From Gammaproteobacteria bacterium 45_16_T64 (GTDB lineage Bacteria; Pseudomonadota; Gammaproteobacteria; Pseudomonadales; Ketobacteraceae), in the NCBI GenBank assembly GCA_002162955.1, contig MABD01000052.1:16647-80646 (forward strand): 64,000 bases of DNA, given 5' to 3'. This document shows positions 34,267 through 43,396 of the stretch, one piece after another (the first letter of the stretch is position 1; every line of letters begins with the position of its first letter). A program made the translations under genes and the position numbers. The notes beneath the pieces were generated by a model. It was not told the origin of the DNA and ran no database searches. It worked only from the letters and a program-made list of their open reading frames with translations.

Positions 34267-34953
34267 ATGATAAGTGATCTCTATATTAACCTGATGATAA
34301 TACTCGCATTTGCGGGTGTGCTAATGGCCTTTTTAATGTGGGCTGTGCATTCAGAGCAGTACAAGCAATACCGCATTAGAACTCCCAAAACCTACCGTAT
34401 TCCAAAGTCAAAAAAGTACAAGAATGTTGCATTGAATATGCTGCAATCTGTGATTATTATTTTTGGTGTTCTCTATACGTTTCAAGATTTTCTGGTGTAC
34501 GAAGACGGTACAAAAGAGGTGAGTGGTATCCTGGTGCTGGGAGAGGTGTTAGCCGCACTGTTGCTCTATGACTTTCTCTATTATTTTATGCATAGAGGAT
34601 CGCATAATCCCAAGGTAATGAAGTTTGTGCACGGTACCCATCACTATGTTCGTTTCCCGACGGCATTGGAGAGTATTTATGTGCATCCCATTGAAGGGGC
34701 TGCGGGGTTGTTACTGTTGATGTTTAGCATTGGTGTGGTGGGTCCGGTAAGTGTGTTGTCGATGACGATTATTTTCTTTATTCATACAACGGTCAATATA
34801 CTGGTACATTCAAATCTGGAATTACCACACCCAATATTTCGTTTATTTAACTTCTGGGCCCTAAAGCATGATATTCATCACGGCAAGCATCTGAATAAAA
34901 ACTACGCGTCGATTGCGCCATTCTGGGATTTTCTATTTGATACCTATGGTTAA
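34267..34953 (+). CDS. Fatty acid hydroxylase / sterol desaturase family protein
   Basis: The 228-residue membrane protein (about five hydrophobic segments) has the full histidine clusters of the FA-hydroxylase/sterol-desaturase superfamily: HRGSH (109-113), HGTHH (122-126), H181 and HDIHHGKH (201-208). These bind a di-iron centre that hydroxylates or desaturates sterols, ceramides or carotenoids with oxygen. I chose the ATG at 34267, preceded by AAGGAA; an in-frame ATG at 34246 lacks support. Lying between the AraC gene and the NSDHL-like gene, it is likely to act on the same hydrophobic substrate. Substrate and regiochemistry unknown. Confidence 0.85.
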   Translation: MISDLYINLMIILAFAGVLMAFLMWAVHSEQYKQYRIRTPKTYRIPKSKKYKNVALNMLQSVIIIFGVLYTFQDFLVYEDGTKEVSGILVLGEVLAALLLYDFLYYFMHRGSHNPKVMKFVHGTHHYVRFPTALESIYVHPIEGAAGLLLLMFSIGVVGPVSVLSMTIIFFIHTTVNILVHSNLELPHPIFRLFNFWALKHDIHHGKHLNKNYASIAPFWDFLFDTYG

Positions 34954-35050
34954 TGGATACATGCAACGCAGTAATATACGAAAAAATATACGAAGCAATA
35001 GACACAAAAATATTGGCGAATCGTGATTAGACAGAATAGAGGAACAAGCA

Positions 35051-36085
35051 ATGGCTAAGAAAAAGAAATTATTGGTAACCGGTGGGTGTGGATTTATTGG
35101 GAGCAATCTCGTAAATGGTTTTGTGGATCAGGGTTTTGACGTGTCGGTATTGGATTTTGGCGGAAAGTCATTCCGCGATGACGTCAAATTCCACAATATC
35201 AATATCTGTGATAAACAAGCAGTGATTGATGTGTGTGCAGGTATGGACGTGATTATTCATAATGCGTCATTAGTGCATACCAAAAATAACAAACAGGATA
35301 TTGTGTGGGCAGTAAATTACGATGGAAGCCTCAATATTATCGAGGCCTGTAAGATTCATAATATTCCTAAGTTGGTTTATATCAGTTCAGCGAGTGCTGT
35401 CTATGAAGGTGTTGATATTGAGAATGGCGACGAGACATTACCGTACTCGTCGATATCTCAGGCACCCTATGCAGACAGTAAAATAAAAGCAGAAAAAGAT
35501 ATTTTATCGTTCAGTGGCACTAACACAACCCATGCCTGCGCGATACGTCCACATGTAGTATTTGGTCCAGGGGATAATCGTTTTATTCCTGCCATTATGA
35601 CTAAAGCAGCACAAGGAAAATTAACACGGGCCATTGGCAATCGCGATAAATTATCAGATTTTACCTACGTTTCAAATCTGGTCGATGCGGTTGTTGCTGC
35701 CGAAAATAAATTAGGTCCGAATTCTCCCGTTTCCGGTCAGGCCTATTTTGTAACAAACGGTGAGCCCATGGCGTTCTTTGATTTTATTGAAAAATTCTTG
35801 ATTAATGTAGGCTACCCACCCATAAAGGGCAAGGTGCCTTATTGGCTTGCCTATGCCGCCGCAGCGGTTGTCGAAACCATTGATACCTTAAAAGGTGGCA
35901 CGTTGAATTCGGAAGATGGATTGACCCGTTTTGCGGTTAGATATATGGTTACGCATCATTACTACAGTATCGAAAAAGCGTATCAGGATTTTGGTTGGAA
36001 ACCCGCTGTTTCCTTGGATGAAGGAATTCAACTCACGGTAGACGCTTTGAAGGGAGATACTGAAAAAACACGCCAGGCCGCCTAG
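35051..36085 (+). CDS. 3-beta-HSD family dehydrogenase, NSDHL/ERG26-like
   Basis: The 344-residue extended SDR has the nucleotide motif TGGCGFIG at 10-17 and the catalytic Tyr140-x3-Lys144 with serines near 112-115. The rest follows sterol-4-alpha-carboxylate 3-dehydrogenase (NSDHL/ERG26) closely: VFGPGDNRFIPAI, NGEPMAFFDF, and a C-terminal HHYYSIEKAYQDFGW block before VSLDEGI. That enzyme oxidises a 3-hydroxyl and drives C-4 decarboxylation during sterol demethylation. Bacterial SdmB, partner of a Rieske oxygenase, is of this superfamily, and a Rieske oxygenase gene heads the run. It has a GAGGAA site before the ATG. Confidence 0.85.
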   Translation: MAKKKKLLVTGGCGFIGSNLVNGFVDQGFDVSVLDFGGKSFRDDVKFHNINICDKQAVIDVCAGMDVIIHNASLVHTKNNKQDIVWAVNYDGSLNIIEACKIHNIPKLVYISSASAVYEGVDIENGDETLPYSSISQAPYADSKIKAEKDILSFSGTNTTHACAIRPHVVFGPGDNRFIPAIMTKAAQGKLTRAIGNRDKLSDFTYVSNLVDAVVAAENKLGPNSPVSGQAYFVTNGEPMAFFDFIEKFLINVGYPPIKGKVPYWLAYAAAAVVETIDTLKGGTLNSEDGLTRFAVRYMVTHHYYSIEKAYQDFGWKPAVSLDEGIQLTVDALKGDTEKTRQAA

Positions 36086-36118
36086 GTTTGGCTTACTGAG
36101 TTAGAAAGGAAAAGAACA

Positions 36119-37153
36119 ATGACTGATGCCACAAGCACCATAGAAAATGAAAGCGACAAGACAGTTGAGCGAAAAAAAGTCGCTTTTGTTACCGGGAGCA
36201 CCGGGTTCTTGGGCCTACATATTGTTAAGCAACTCGCTGACGATGGGTGGGATGTGCTGGCATTGCGTCGTTGTACCTCAAGAACATCGGATCTTGATAA
36301 GCTAGCCGCGAGGCAAGTAGAAGGCGATGTGTTAAACAAAGAGTCTCTTGAGATTGCAGTGCCTGATAACGTCGACGCCATTTTTCATGTGGCGGCAGAT
36401 ACCAGTATGTGGGAAAAGAAAAACGAATGGCAGAATAGAGTGAATATTGAGGGCGCAAGGAATGTGGTCGAGATTGCCCTCAAGAAAAATGCCGGACGTT
36501 TGATTCATACCTCATCAATTGGAGCATACGGCAAAACAGAGGGTGTGGAGATATCAGAAGCGGTACCTTCTCGAGCAATGGAAAGTGGCATTAATTATTA
36601 CAGGTCAAAATTTCTGGCAGAACAAGAGATTCATAAGGGTATCGCTAAAGGTTTGGATGCCGTCATTATGAATCCATGTCAAATTGTTGGGCCACTGGAC
36701 TACAATTACACCCCGCTGATTTTTCAGAACCTCAAAAGTGGTGCGATGAAAGGTATTCCTCAAGGCTCTAGTGTATTGGGCCATGTTCGGGATTATGCTA
36801 AAGCCCACGTGACGGCCTATGATAAAGGCCGTACCGGAGAAAACTATCTCTTAGGTGGAGTGCATGCCTCGTTTCAGGATGTGTTTAATACCGTGGGTGC
36901 TATTCTTCATGTGAAGACCCCTACAGCGCCATTACCGAAACCTTTGCTAAGCTTTGCAGCATTTGTGTTAGGAAAGATTTCGTTATTCACCAATAAAGAA
37001 CCGTTGCTAACACCGGAAAAAGTGACGTTGATGAATGATAAAATGGTGGTGAGTTCGAAGAAAGCAGAAGATGAGCTAGGATTCACTACCTGCACGTTGC
37101 AAGAAATGTTTATGGATAGCTATCAGTGGATGCAGCGAGAACAGATTATCTAA
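36119..37153 (+). CDS. Extended SDR (dihydroflavonol-reductase/3-beta-HSD-like)
   Basis: The 344-residue product is an extended NAD(P)-dependent SDR with GSTGFLG at 26-32, a serine pair near 131-132 and Tyr159-x3-Lys163. The polar 20-residue N-terminal extension is unusual. It is only distantly similar to the preceding NSDHL-like protein, so the pair is not a recent duplication. Related enzymes reduce or oxidise secondary alcohols of steroids, flavonoids and hopanoid precursors. It is the last gene of the plus-strand run and is followed by a terminator. Confidence 0.85.
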   Translation: MTDATSTIENESDKTVERKKVAFVTGSTGFLGLHIVKQLADDGWDVLALRRCTSRTSDLDKLAARQVEGDVLNKESLEIAVPDNVDAIFHVAADTSMWEKKNEWQNRVNIEGARNVVEIALKKNAGRLIHTSSIGAYGKTEGVEISEAVPSRAMESGINYYRSKFLAEQEIHKGIAKGLDAVIMNPCQIVGPLDYNYTPLIFQNLKSGAMKGIPQGSSVLGHVRDYAKAHVTAYDKGRTGENYLLGGVHASFQDVFNTVGAILHVKTPTAPLPKPLLSFAAFVLGKISLFTNKEPLLTPEKVTLMNDKMVVSSKKAEDELGFTTCTLQEMFMDSYQWMQREQII

Positions 37154-37177
37154 TCAACATGTGTCATTAGACGGAAC

Positions 37178-37213
37178 AAGGCGACCTTATCTAGGATATT
37201 GTCGCCTTTTCTT
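37178..37213 (+). terminator. Intrinsic terminator of the steroid-type operon
   Basis: AAGGCGAC (37178-37185) pairs with GTCGCCTT (37201-37208) around a 15-base loop, followed by T-rich sequence. It overlaps the last codons of the convergent SRPBCC gene. Confidence 0.75.
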
Positions 37214-37718
37214 TGTTATTGATGTCCATGCTTATACCCACGCTATCTTTGAGAGTAGTGATTTCCTGCTGATTCCATAAAAACTCTGCCCGTCGTTTTA
37301 AGGCGAGGGCGACTTGGTTAAAGCCATCTCGAACGTCATCGTAAAATAGTATATACACCAGGGGTGAGAGTAGGCCGGAGAATGCATCGCTGGTGCTGTA
37401 AGTACAGCGATTAGCGCTCACACTTTGCAATTCTTGTTTGCGCAGCGCCGACATAATCGGGGCTAACCCAAATGTCATTCCCCAGGCTAATGTGTTAGGT
37501 GCATCAATGATTTCTACCGTTTCCGTTTGGACTCGATCGCCGCGTTTTTTCATATGTACATGGAGATCAATGGGTTGCTTTACCTGTAACTTACCGTCAA
37601 CTTTATAGGTGAATGGATTCCATGCGCCATAGTTATCAATATCCACCAATATTTCCCATACTGCTTCTTTCGGCGCATTAATCTCAATGATGTCGGAATA
37701 AACAGTATGGTTAAACAT
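37191..37718 (-). CDS. SRPBCC/polyketide-cyclase-like lipid-binding protein
   Basis: The 175-residue protein starts with the START/SRPBCC pattern (IIEINAPKEAVWEILVDIDNYGAWNPF) and has the central beta strands of this helix-grip fold, which encloses a hydrophobic ligand. It could bind or carry the cluster's lipid substrate, or act as a cyclase or isomerase; SRPBCC proteins cannot be assigned more closely from sequence. It ends the minus-strand run that begins with the APS kinase and has an AAGGA site. The 3' end overlaps the terminator of the opposing operon. Confidence 0.78.
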   Translation of the reverse strand: MFNHTVYSDIIEINAPKEAVWEILVDIDNYGAWNPFTYKVDGKLQVKQPIDLHVHMKKRGDRVQTETVEIIDAPNTLAWGMTFGLAPIMSALRKQELQSVSANRCTYSTSDAFSGLLSPLVYILFYDDVRDGFNQVALALKRRAEFLWNQQEITTLKDSVGISMDINNKEKATIS

Positions 37719-37761
37719 GATATTGTCCTTTTTATTATTATTTTCGGAGCGATGTCGCGAT

Positions 37762-38796
37762 TTATACCGAATTGACGGGTGCTGATGTTTGAGTGCTGGT
37801 CTGTGTATGTGCTTTCGACATAGTCAGTGCCCACACCTGTGTCTCATCCCATAAGCGCTTAGCGATTGTCTTGTCGTTAGCTTCAGGGTTTACCTTTGCA
37901 GTCTCGCATCGTTCATAGAACTTACCACCTTCTACACTTGGTGCGGTAGCGCAGAGTATTTGCGTTTGAGCCCCTTCGTTAGGTGACATCAGAATGAGTG
38001 CTTCTATGGGGGAGAATAAGTTTCGCAGTTTTTGCAGCAAACCATTGCCTTCTAACCCTTTGCCTGAGATGTTGGTGGCTATGGCCCCAGGGTGTAAGAC
38101 GTAACCTTGAAGATTACAATCGCTAGCGTATCGTCGTTGTAGCTCAAAGGCGTGGTGTACTACCGCAAGTTTGGACTGGCCATAGGCACTCCACGAGTCG
38201 TAAGGGCGTTGTGGTGAAAAGAACTCGCGATTAATACCTCTGCTGTGTAGATGGGAAGATACGTTAACCACCCGTGCATCGCCGTATTGTTTACCTGCGA
38301 CGGTTAGTGCTGGTAATAACAACTGAGTGAGCATTGAAGTGCCTAAGTAATTCGTGCGCCAATGAATCTCGAACCCGTCGGCAGTGAGGTTGGGCTGATC
38401 CCATTGTGATAATAGATCAAGGTGAATACCTGCGTTATTAATAAGTACGTCAAGTTTGTCGTTGAAGGTGTCGAGGTACCATTCAGAAAATGCACATACC
38501 GATGCGGCTTGCGTGAGGTCTAGGCTATGGCCATGAAGGTCGGCGGGTTTCCCTTCCAGAGATAGTGCCGTGGTAATGGCATCAACGGTGGCTTCGGGGT
38601 TACTGCGAGTGGTTATGGTAACGCAGGCTCCCCAGCTGGCCAAGGTTTTGGCGGTTTCAAAGCCAATGGAACCGGGGGAGGCGCCGGTGACAATAATGTG
38701 TTTGCCATCGAGAGCTACTTTGGGCGCCATCGGTGCTTTACCGAATAGTGTGCGACCTAGGTGGCGAATCATCTTCGGGATATCTTCAATATTCAT
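37762..38796 (-). CDS. Short-chain dehydrogenase (retinol-dehydrogenase-like)
   Basis: The 344-residue SDR has a cofactor loop TGASPGSIG at 37-45, longer by one residue than the usual TGxxxGxG, then NNAGIH, NVSSHLHSRG and YGQSK (Y-x3-K). The length and an N-terminal hydrophobic patch match retinol dehydrogenase/WWOX-like SDRs, which act on lipophilic alcohols. It lies 22 bases after the next SDR gene and 43 before the SRPBCC gene on the same strand. Substrate unknown; a steroid- or isoprenoid-type alcohol is suggested by context only. Confidence 0.85.
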   Translation of the reverse strand: MNIEDIPKMIRHLGRTLFGKAPMAPKVALDGKHIIVTGASPGSIGFETAKTLASWGACVTITTRSNPEATVDAITTALSLEGKPADLHGHSLDLTQAASVCAFSEWYLDTFNDKLDVLINNAGIHLDLLSQWDQPNLTADGFEIHWRTNYLGTSMLTQLLLPALTVAGKQYGDARVVNVSSHLHSRGINREFFSPQRPYDSWSAYGQSKLAVVHHAFELQRRYASDCNLQGYVLHPGAIATNISGKGLEGNGLLQKLRNLFSPIEALILMSPNEGAQTQILCATAPSVEGGKFYERCETAKVNPEANDKTIAKRLWDETQVWALTMSKAHTQTSTQTSAPVNSV

Positions 38797-38818
38797 ATCA
38801 TCAGTTCACTATTTTTCA

Positions 38819-39907
38819 CTATGCGGGTGTTGCTGTTGATGTCGTTGCTGATTGGGGTTTTGTGGTTTCCGTGGGGCTAAGAAAATCGGCAATTAACCGC
38901 TGGCTGCTCTCCCACAATAACGCCCCTTGCTGAGGGTCTGTGGCATGTGCTGAGGCATTTTTCTCCCGCATCATATGCAAATATACCCCTGTACGATAAC
39001 CCATTTTTTCAGAGCAGGCTAATAGCACTACAGGTTCTGCTGCTTTATCAGGAGAGTTGAAAAACAGCTTCATTATCGGAGTGAGAATGGGTTTTAAGAA
39101 GCGAGGCGATTCTCTAGCAATATTGGAGGCGATGGGGCCAGGGCAGAGGGAATGAATGGCAAAGTCGACAGGCGCATTGCTATTGCTATCGTACCCAGGA
39201 TTAAGCTTGCGCGAGAGTTCCTGCGCAAAGGTGCTTAGGTGTAATTTACTGGTCCCGTAATGTTTTAAACCTTCTTTTAGTCCGTATTCTACGTATGCGC
39301 CAAATTGATCAAAGTTAATTGCATCAGAAGACTGGTGGGCTTCTGATGATACAAAAATGATGCGCGGTGTGTCTTTTTGTGTTGTATTATTGCTACACGG
39401 TTGCATAATTCCGTCATGAATAAACCGATCCATGATCAGTCGGTTTGCCAAAAAATGAACGGCAAACATAAGTTCATAACCTTGATCTGAGCGTCGAGAA
39501 TTGAGTGGCATCAAGCCTGCGTTCATCACTGCAATGTCGATGCTAATGCCGCGATTCTGCAAAGTATCGCATAATGCGTTGACAGAATTTAGGTCTGAAA
39601 GGTCAACCTGAATCATCTCGACATTGGTATTTCCTGACAAGCGTTTAACGTCTTCACCAGCCTCGGGTATTCCGCTGCGGCAGGCCATAATGATACGGCC
39701 GCCTCGCTTGGCAAGGTCAACGGCGATGGATTTTCCGAGTCCTGTATTGGCACCGGTGATAAAGCAAGTTTTGCCTTCGATACGTTCATGATCCCCTAGC
39801 GCATCAAGCTGACCTTTGTTGCTAAACATGTCAAATATTGCAGTGGTGACCGCAGAGATTACACTATTGTGTCCAACCGCATTAGGGCCGCTATCGTTCT
39901 TTTTCAT
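38819..39907 (-). CDS. Short-chain dehydrogenase (retinol-dehydrogenase-like)
   Basis: From the ATG at 39907 the product has 362 residues. TGANTGLG at 51-58 is the canonical cofactor loop, followed by NAG, VSSEAHQSS and YGTSK (Y-x3-K). The sequence between the catalytic serine and tyrosine is extended, as in retinol-dehydrogenase or protochlorophyllide-reductase-like SDRs. A longer frame to 39985 exists but would run into the sulfotransferase gene; the ATG at 39907 fits the intergenic spacing. It is paralogous in type, though not closely similar, to the downstream SDR. Confidence 0.85.
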   Translation of the reverse strand: MKKNDSGPNAVGHNSVISAVTTAIFDMFSNKGQLDALGDHERIEGKTCFITGANTGLGKSIAVDLAKRGGRIIMACRSGIPEAGEDVKRLSGNTNVEMIQVDLSDLNSVNALCDTLQNRGISIDIAVMNAGLMPLNSRRSDQGYELMFAVHFLANRLIMDRFIHDGIMQPCSNNTTQKDTPRIIFVSSEAHQSSDAINFDQFGAYVEYGLKEGLKHYGTSKLHLSTFAQELSRKLNPGYDSNSNAPVDFAIHSLCPGPIASNIARESPRFLKPILTPIMKLFFNSPDKAAEPVVLLACSEKMGYRTGVYLHMMREKNASAHATDPQQGALLWESSQRLIADFLSPTETTKPQSATTSTATPA

Positions 39908-39932
39908 AATTATATTCCGTGGTGATCGTAGT

Positions 39933-41192
39933 CTATTCGTGAGGGATGGCGTAACGCTCACGATAGAACTTATATTGATTCTCAATGCCTTCTTTCGTTA
40001 ATGCAAAATCGGCTATATCGTAGCGATGCTTTCCAAAGCGATTTTTCACATTCTTCTTTTTGGTTTTCTTGACGGCATGTAATGCAGACTGGTCAAAATC
40101 GATACCGGCAAATTGATAGATACGCTCAACTTCCTTATCGGGGTTTTCCAGCAAGTCGTAATAGGATACGTCGATAAAGCGTTCTTCGCCGCGTGCTTGT
40201 CGAACCGCAATGGAGCTTTCCATTAGGCGATTAACTTTGCGCACCCAATGACGGGCCACTTCTTTTGCATCAACCTCGTCGCTAAATACGCCACGGCCAT
40301 GGGATACCATGCTACAAAATGATCCCGTGGTTTTTTGCGGATCGCGATGGGTTTGTACAATATAAGCCTCGGGAAATACGTCCATCAAGGTGTCTAGATA
40401 TTCCATATGATGTGGCGTTTTTAGCACCCAATTTGGTGCGGGCTGTTGCCAAAGAAGAATTTTCATTAGCTTACGCAAATACTGATAGGCTTTGGTATGG
40501 TCTTGTGTTTCTAACCAAGAGGCATAGGTGGGTACATGAAGTGTGGCCTCGGGTGCCTGACTCATAAAGCATAAATCCAGCAGCAATACATCTTCTTCTG
40601 GTGCATCATGTTCAACGGGGTGAATGGCAAAAAATTCTGGTGCTAAATAAGCGAGGCCTTTTTCTGCCTGCTTTGCTTGGGCAATGCGCTTTTTAGGATT
40701 GCCTGCAGTCTCATTTGGCAGTGGCAGGGGGTTGAGTGCCTCCCATGACATTAGCGCACGCATTCTTTCATCAGAAGCTAATAAGCGATGTAAAGTGGTT
40801 GTGCCAGTGCGTTGAAGCCCAGCGATAACGATAATTTTACCCAGGTCTATATCGTCGATGTCAGGATTGCTCTTGCATAATTGCTCGACACGTAGGCGAA
40901 TAGCCAATGCGCTTTCCAAGCGTTGTTTTTGAACAAAATGTCCAAACGGCGTCAAGTTGGCTTCGTCATTGATTGAATTAACTAATACCGTCAGTGGTTC
41001 GATAAACCATTCGTCACCAAAGTCGTGTAATCCCGTTTTCTTTTTGGCGCTAGCAATAAGCGCGTCTACGCTAAGGTCGCCTGCCAATCCTACTCTTTTT
41101 GCGATTCTACCAGCACGATTAAACAGTGCGATGGGCAGAGGACGATAGGGATTGCTGTAGTTATTGCCGGTTTCTATTTTATGTTTGGCCAT
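39933..41192 (-). CDS. Sulfotransferase (PAPS-dependent)
   Basis: The 419-residue protein has the two PAPS-binding elements of the sulfotransferase superfamily: the 5'-phosphosulfate loop GLQRTGTTT at 125-133 and the 3'-phosphate motif THRDPQKTTGSF at 281-292. KTPHHMEYLDTL before the second element is typical of the bacterial Sulfotransfer_3 type found in mycobacteria and marine Proteobacteria. It should move sulfate from PAPS to a hydroxyl, probably of a lipid. The APS kinase gene two genes upstream makes PAPS, which supports real sulfation rather than a degenerate role. Acceptor unknown. Confidence 0.88.
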   Translation of the reverse strand: MAKHKIETGNNYSNPYRPLPIALFNRAGRIAKRVGLAGDLSVDALIASAKKKTGLHDFGDEWFIEPLTVLVNSINDEANLTPFGHFVQKQRLESALAIRLRVEQLCKSNPDIDDIDLGKIIVIAGLQRTGTTTLHRLLASDERMRALMSWEALNPLPLPNETAGNPKKRIAQAKQAEKGLAYLAPEFFAIHPVEHDAPEEDVLLLDLCFMSQAPEATLHVPTYASWLETQDHTKAYQYLRKLMKILLWQQPAPNWVLKTPHHMEYLDTLMDVFPEAYIVQTHRDPQKTTGSFCSMVSHGRGVFSDEVDAKEVARHWVRKVNRLMESSIAVRQARGEERFIDVSYYDLLENPDKEVERIYQFAGIDFDQSALHAVKKTKKKNVKNRFGKHRYDIADFALTKEGIENQYKFYRERYAIPHE

Positions 41193-41212
41193 AGGGAAAT
41201 GCCTATTCTAGA

Positions 41213-42466
41213 TTAGGATTCAACAACGTCGACAGACGGACTATAGGTTGACGTTGTATTTTGTTTGGTAGAGCGCAGGCTTGATAGTTTTACTACCTGT
41301 GTACTGGGCTGTGGCTTGCCATTGGCACGAATCCAGCGAAAACACATGGTGCCGCTTTCATGGCCACAGGTGTGTATCCAATTCGGGTGACCCGGGTCAG
41401 AATGCGCAATAATAATTTTTATCGATTGATCCTCTTCATAAGAGGCGAGGTGTTTATTGGTGTGAATCGTGAAGTGTTCATAATCTAACGATTCCATCCA
41501 ATAATTATTTAATTGGAAATTCCAGTGTTCGCATTCTGGTGGCATTGCCTCAATCACCAATGCTTCATCGGGGCCTAAAGCCCAATGACTGTGGTAATAG
41601 GTGATATTTGGATCGCCGCCAGCATTGTTCGATGTTTCCTGATCAAACATCGGAAGTTGGTTGCTATGGTCTGAAAAATCACGCGCCCATTTAGCAAACA
41701 GCAAAGACGCCCCTGCAACCAATGTGCTGGTGGACTTCAAACCGTCGTCAACGATTTTGGGTGTTAATTCGGACGGCTCGCTATGTACGACGATGTTACC
41801 GTTGGGTTTTCGTGTTATGCGCTCGATTAAGAGGTCAGCAGGAAGCTCTGTCGAGCGATCGAGAAACGTTTGGCGTACAATAAGCGAACCGGAATCCGGA
41901 GTCATCGGCAACCAATTCTTGGGTTGCTTGTGACAGCTCAGTGTGAGTTCGAAGGTATCGTCATCATTAAGCACAATATCCGATGCTTCGATAAAGCCAG
42001 AGGGGGGCATACCGCCGCCTTGCCCGTAGTGGCCTATTTGAGTGCCAAAGCTAAGATACTTAACACTATTGCGCTTACCGCTAATTCGGTATTCATATTC
42101 ACCGCTGATAGCCGCCGTTTGATAAAAATTATCAGGATTGTCCGCGCCCATTTTTACTGTTTCATGAACCACTCGATGTAATACCGGTGCTTTTGGGTCA
42201 GCATGTTCGACAAAGGCCATTAAGCCTGCACGGGTCAGGCGAGTTAGGTAGCGATAACCTTCGGCTTGGTTGAAGGGATCTTGCGGGGTGCCGGGGAATG
42301 TCATTGAGGCACCCGCCGCTTTTAGGGTGTCGCAAAAATCTTCCCAGGCTTTACCGCTGACAATGCGTTCATCAGCGATATCCTGCTCGGTTTTACCACG
42401 TATTTTACGCAATAGCAGAGTGCTTTTTCGAAACAGATTTAGCGTACCAATCAATACCGCTCTCAT
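41213..42466 (-). CDS. DUF1214-domain protein
   Basis: The 417-residue product shows a DUF1214-like region ([19 protein letters not shown] near residues 185-203) and is mainly beta-rich beyond the first 60 residues. No catalytic motif can be named. Proteins with this domain recur beside sulfotransferases and lipid-modifying genes in marine bacteria; the role is unknown. The start overlaps the APS kinase stop as ATGA with GAAGGG in front, so it is translationally tied to PAPS synthesis. The N-terminal 20 residues are basic rather than a signal peptide. Confidence 0.7.
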   Translation of the reverse strand: MRAVLIGTLNLFRKSTLLLRKIRGKTEQDIADERIVSGKAWEDFCDTLKAAGASMTFPGTPQDPFNQAEGYRYLTRLTRAGLMAFVEHADPKAPVLHRVVHETVKMGADNPDNFYQTAAISGEYEYRISGKRNSVKYLSFGTQIGHYGQGGGMPPSGFIEASDIVLNDDDTFELTLSCHKQPKNWLPMTPDSGSLIVRQTFLDRSTELPADLLIERITRKPNGNIVVHSEPSELTPKIVDDGLKSTSTLVAGASLLFAKWARDFSDHSNQLPMFDQETSNNAGGDPNITYYHSHWALGPDEALVIEAMPPECEHWNFQLNNYWMESLDYEHFTIHTNKHLASYEEDQSIKIIIAHSDPGHPNWIHTCGHESGTMCFRWIRANGKPQPSTQVVKLSSLRSTKQNTTSTYSPSVDVVES

Positions 42467-43134
42467 GCGTTGGACCCTTCAGGCAATGTACTGATTTGCG
42501 CGGAAAGGTCGCTAATGGTTGGGCAGCTTAGTAGTCCTTTTTCAATCAACAGATTGAGGATAAGGTCGACTTCTGTCGCCAAACTCTGTTGGTCTGAATG
42601 CAGGTGGAGTTCAGGTTTTGCGGGAGCTTCGTAAGGTGCATCAATACCGGTAAATTGTTTGATTTCTCCCGCGCGGGCTTTTTTGTACAACCCTTTGGGA
42701 TCACGGGCTTCCGCAGCGGATAGTGGGCAATCAACAAAGATCTCAATAAACTCCATATCGCTGTCGTGGTGCAGTGTTCTTACGGTGTCCCTGTCTTCAG
42801 CATAAGGGCTGATAAAACTTGAGAGCACAATTACCCCGGCATCCACCATAAGCTTACTGATCTCGCCAACACGGCGGATATTTTCCGTTCGATCTTCTGC
42901 GGAAAAACCAAGGTTGTTGTTGATGCCTAAGCGAATGTTATCCCCATCCAATCGATAGCTGAGCTTACCGCGCTTTGCAAGCGCATGCTCCAAAGCTACG
43001 GCAACGGTGCTCTTGCCGCTGCCAGAGAGCCCGGTAAACCAGAGTGTTGCGCCACATTGACCTAAGATGGCAGCCCGGTCTTGTTGTGATACCACGCCAG
43101 TGTGCCAATGAACATTCGTCGCTTTTTGCCCCAT
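42463..43134 (-). CDS. cysC: Adenylylsulfate (APS) kinase
   Basis: The 223-residue protein is an APS kinase: a Walker [10 protein letters not shown] at 35-43, [27 protein letters not shown], the lid region [10 protein letters not shown], and a late [20 protein letters not shown] segment. It phosphorylates APS to PAPS, the donor for the sulfotransferase coded two genes downstream. No ATP sulfurylase (CysDN) is present, so APS must come from elsewhere in the genome. As the first gene of the minus-strand run it suggests a dedicated PAPS supply for this cluster rather than general sulfate assimilation. Confidence 0.93.
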   Translation of the reverse strand: MGQKATNVHWHTGVVSQQDRAAILGQCGATLWFTGLSGSGKSTVAVALEHALAKRGKLSYRLDGDNIRLGINNNLGFSAEDRTENIRRVGEISKLMVDAGVIVLSSFISPYAEDRDTVRTLHHDSDMEFIEIFVDCPLSAAEARDPKGLYKKARAGEIKQFTGIDAPYEAPAKPELHLHSDQQSLATEVDLILNLLIEKGLLSCPTISDLSAQISTLPEGSNA

Positions 43135-43256
43135 GATGCTGCTACCTCTACGGTGACGTTAGTGAATCTGTTTGCCTATCAATCATTAGGTTTGTTTGGT
43201 CAATCTACTCCTGGGAATCCGCTATTTCAAGAGGAAATGTCAAAATATTTGCATAT

Positions 43257-43278
43257 AAACCTATCATGAGATAGTTTT
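43257..43278. promoter_or_regulatory. Candidate TetR operator in the divergent cysC-tetR promoter region
   Basis: AAACCTATC (43257-43265) and GATAGTTTT (43270-43278) are inverted with one mismatch around a four-base centre. The size and the place, between the divergent APS kinase and TetR genes, fit a TetR-family operator that would control both directions. Confidence 0.4.
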
Positions 43279-43396
43279 TGTCCATGGGAAGGAGAGCAAT
43301 GGCGTGCTGTATTGGCATGGCTAGGGGCCAAAAACGGTGTACAATCATTACCTTAGGTTCTCATATCATGTAATAGCGGATGTAGTTGAAGGGTGT

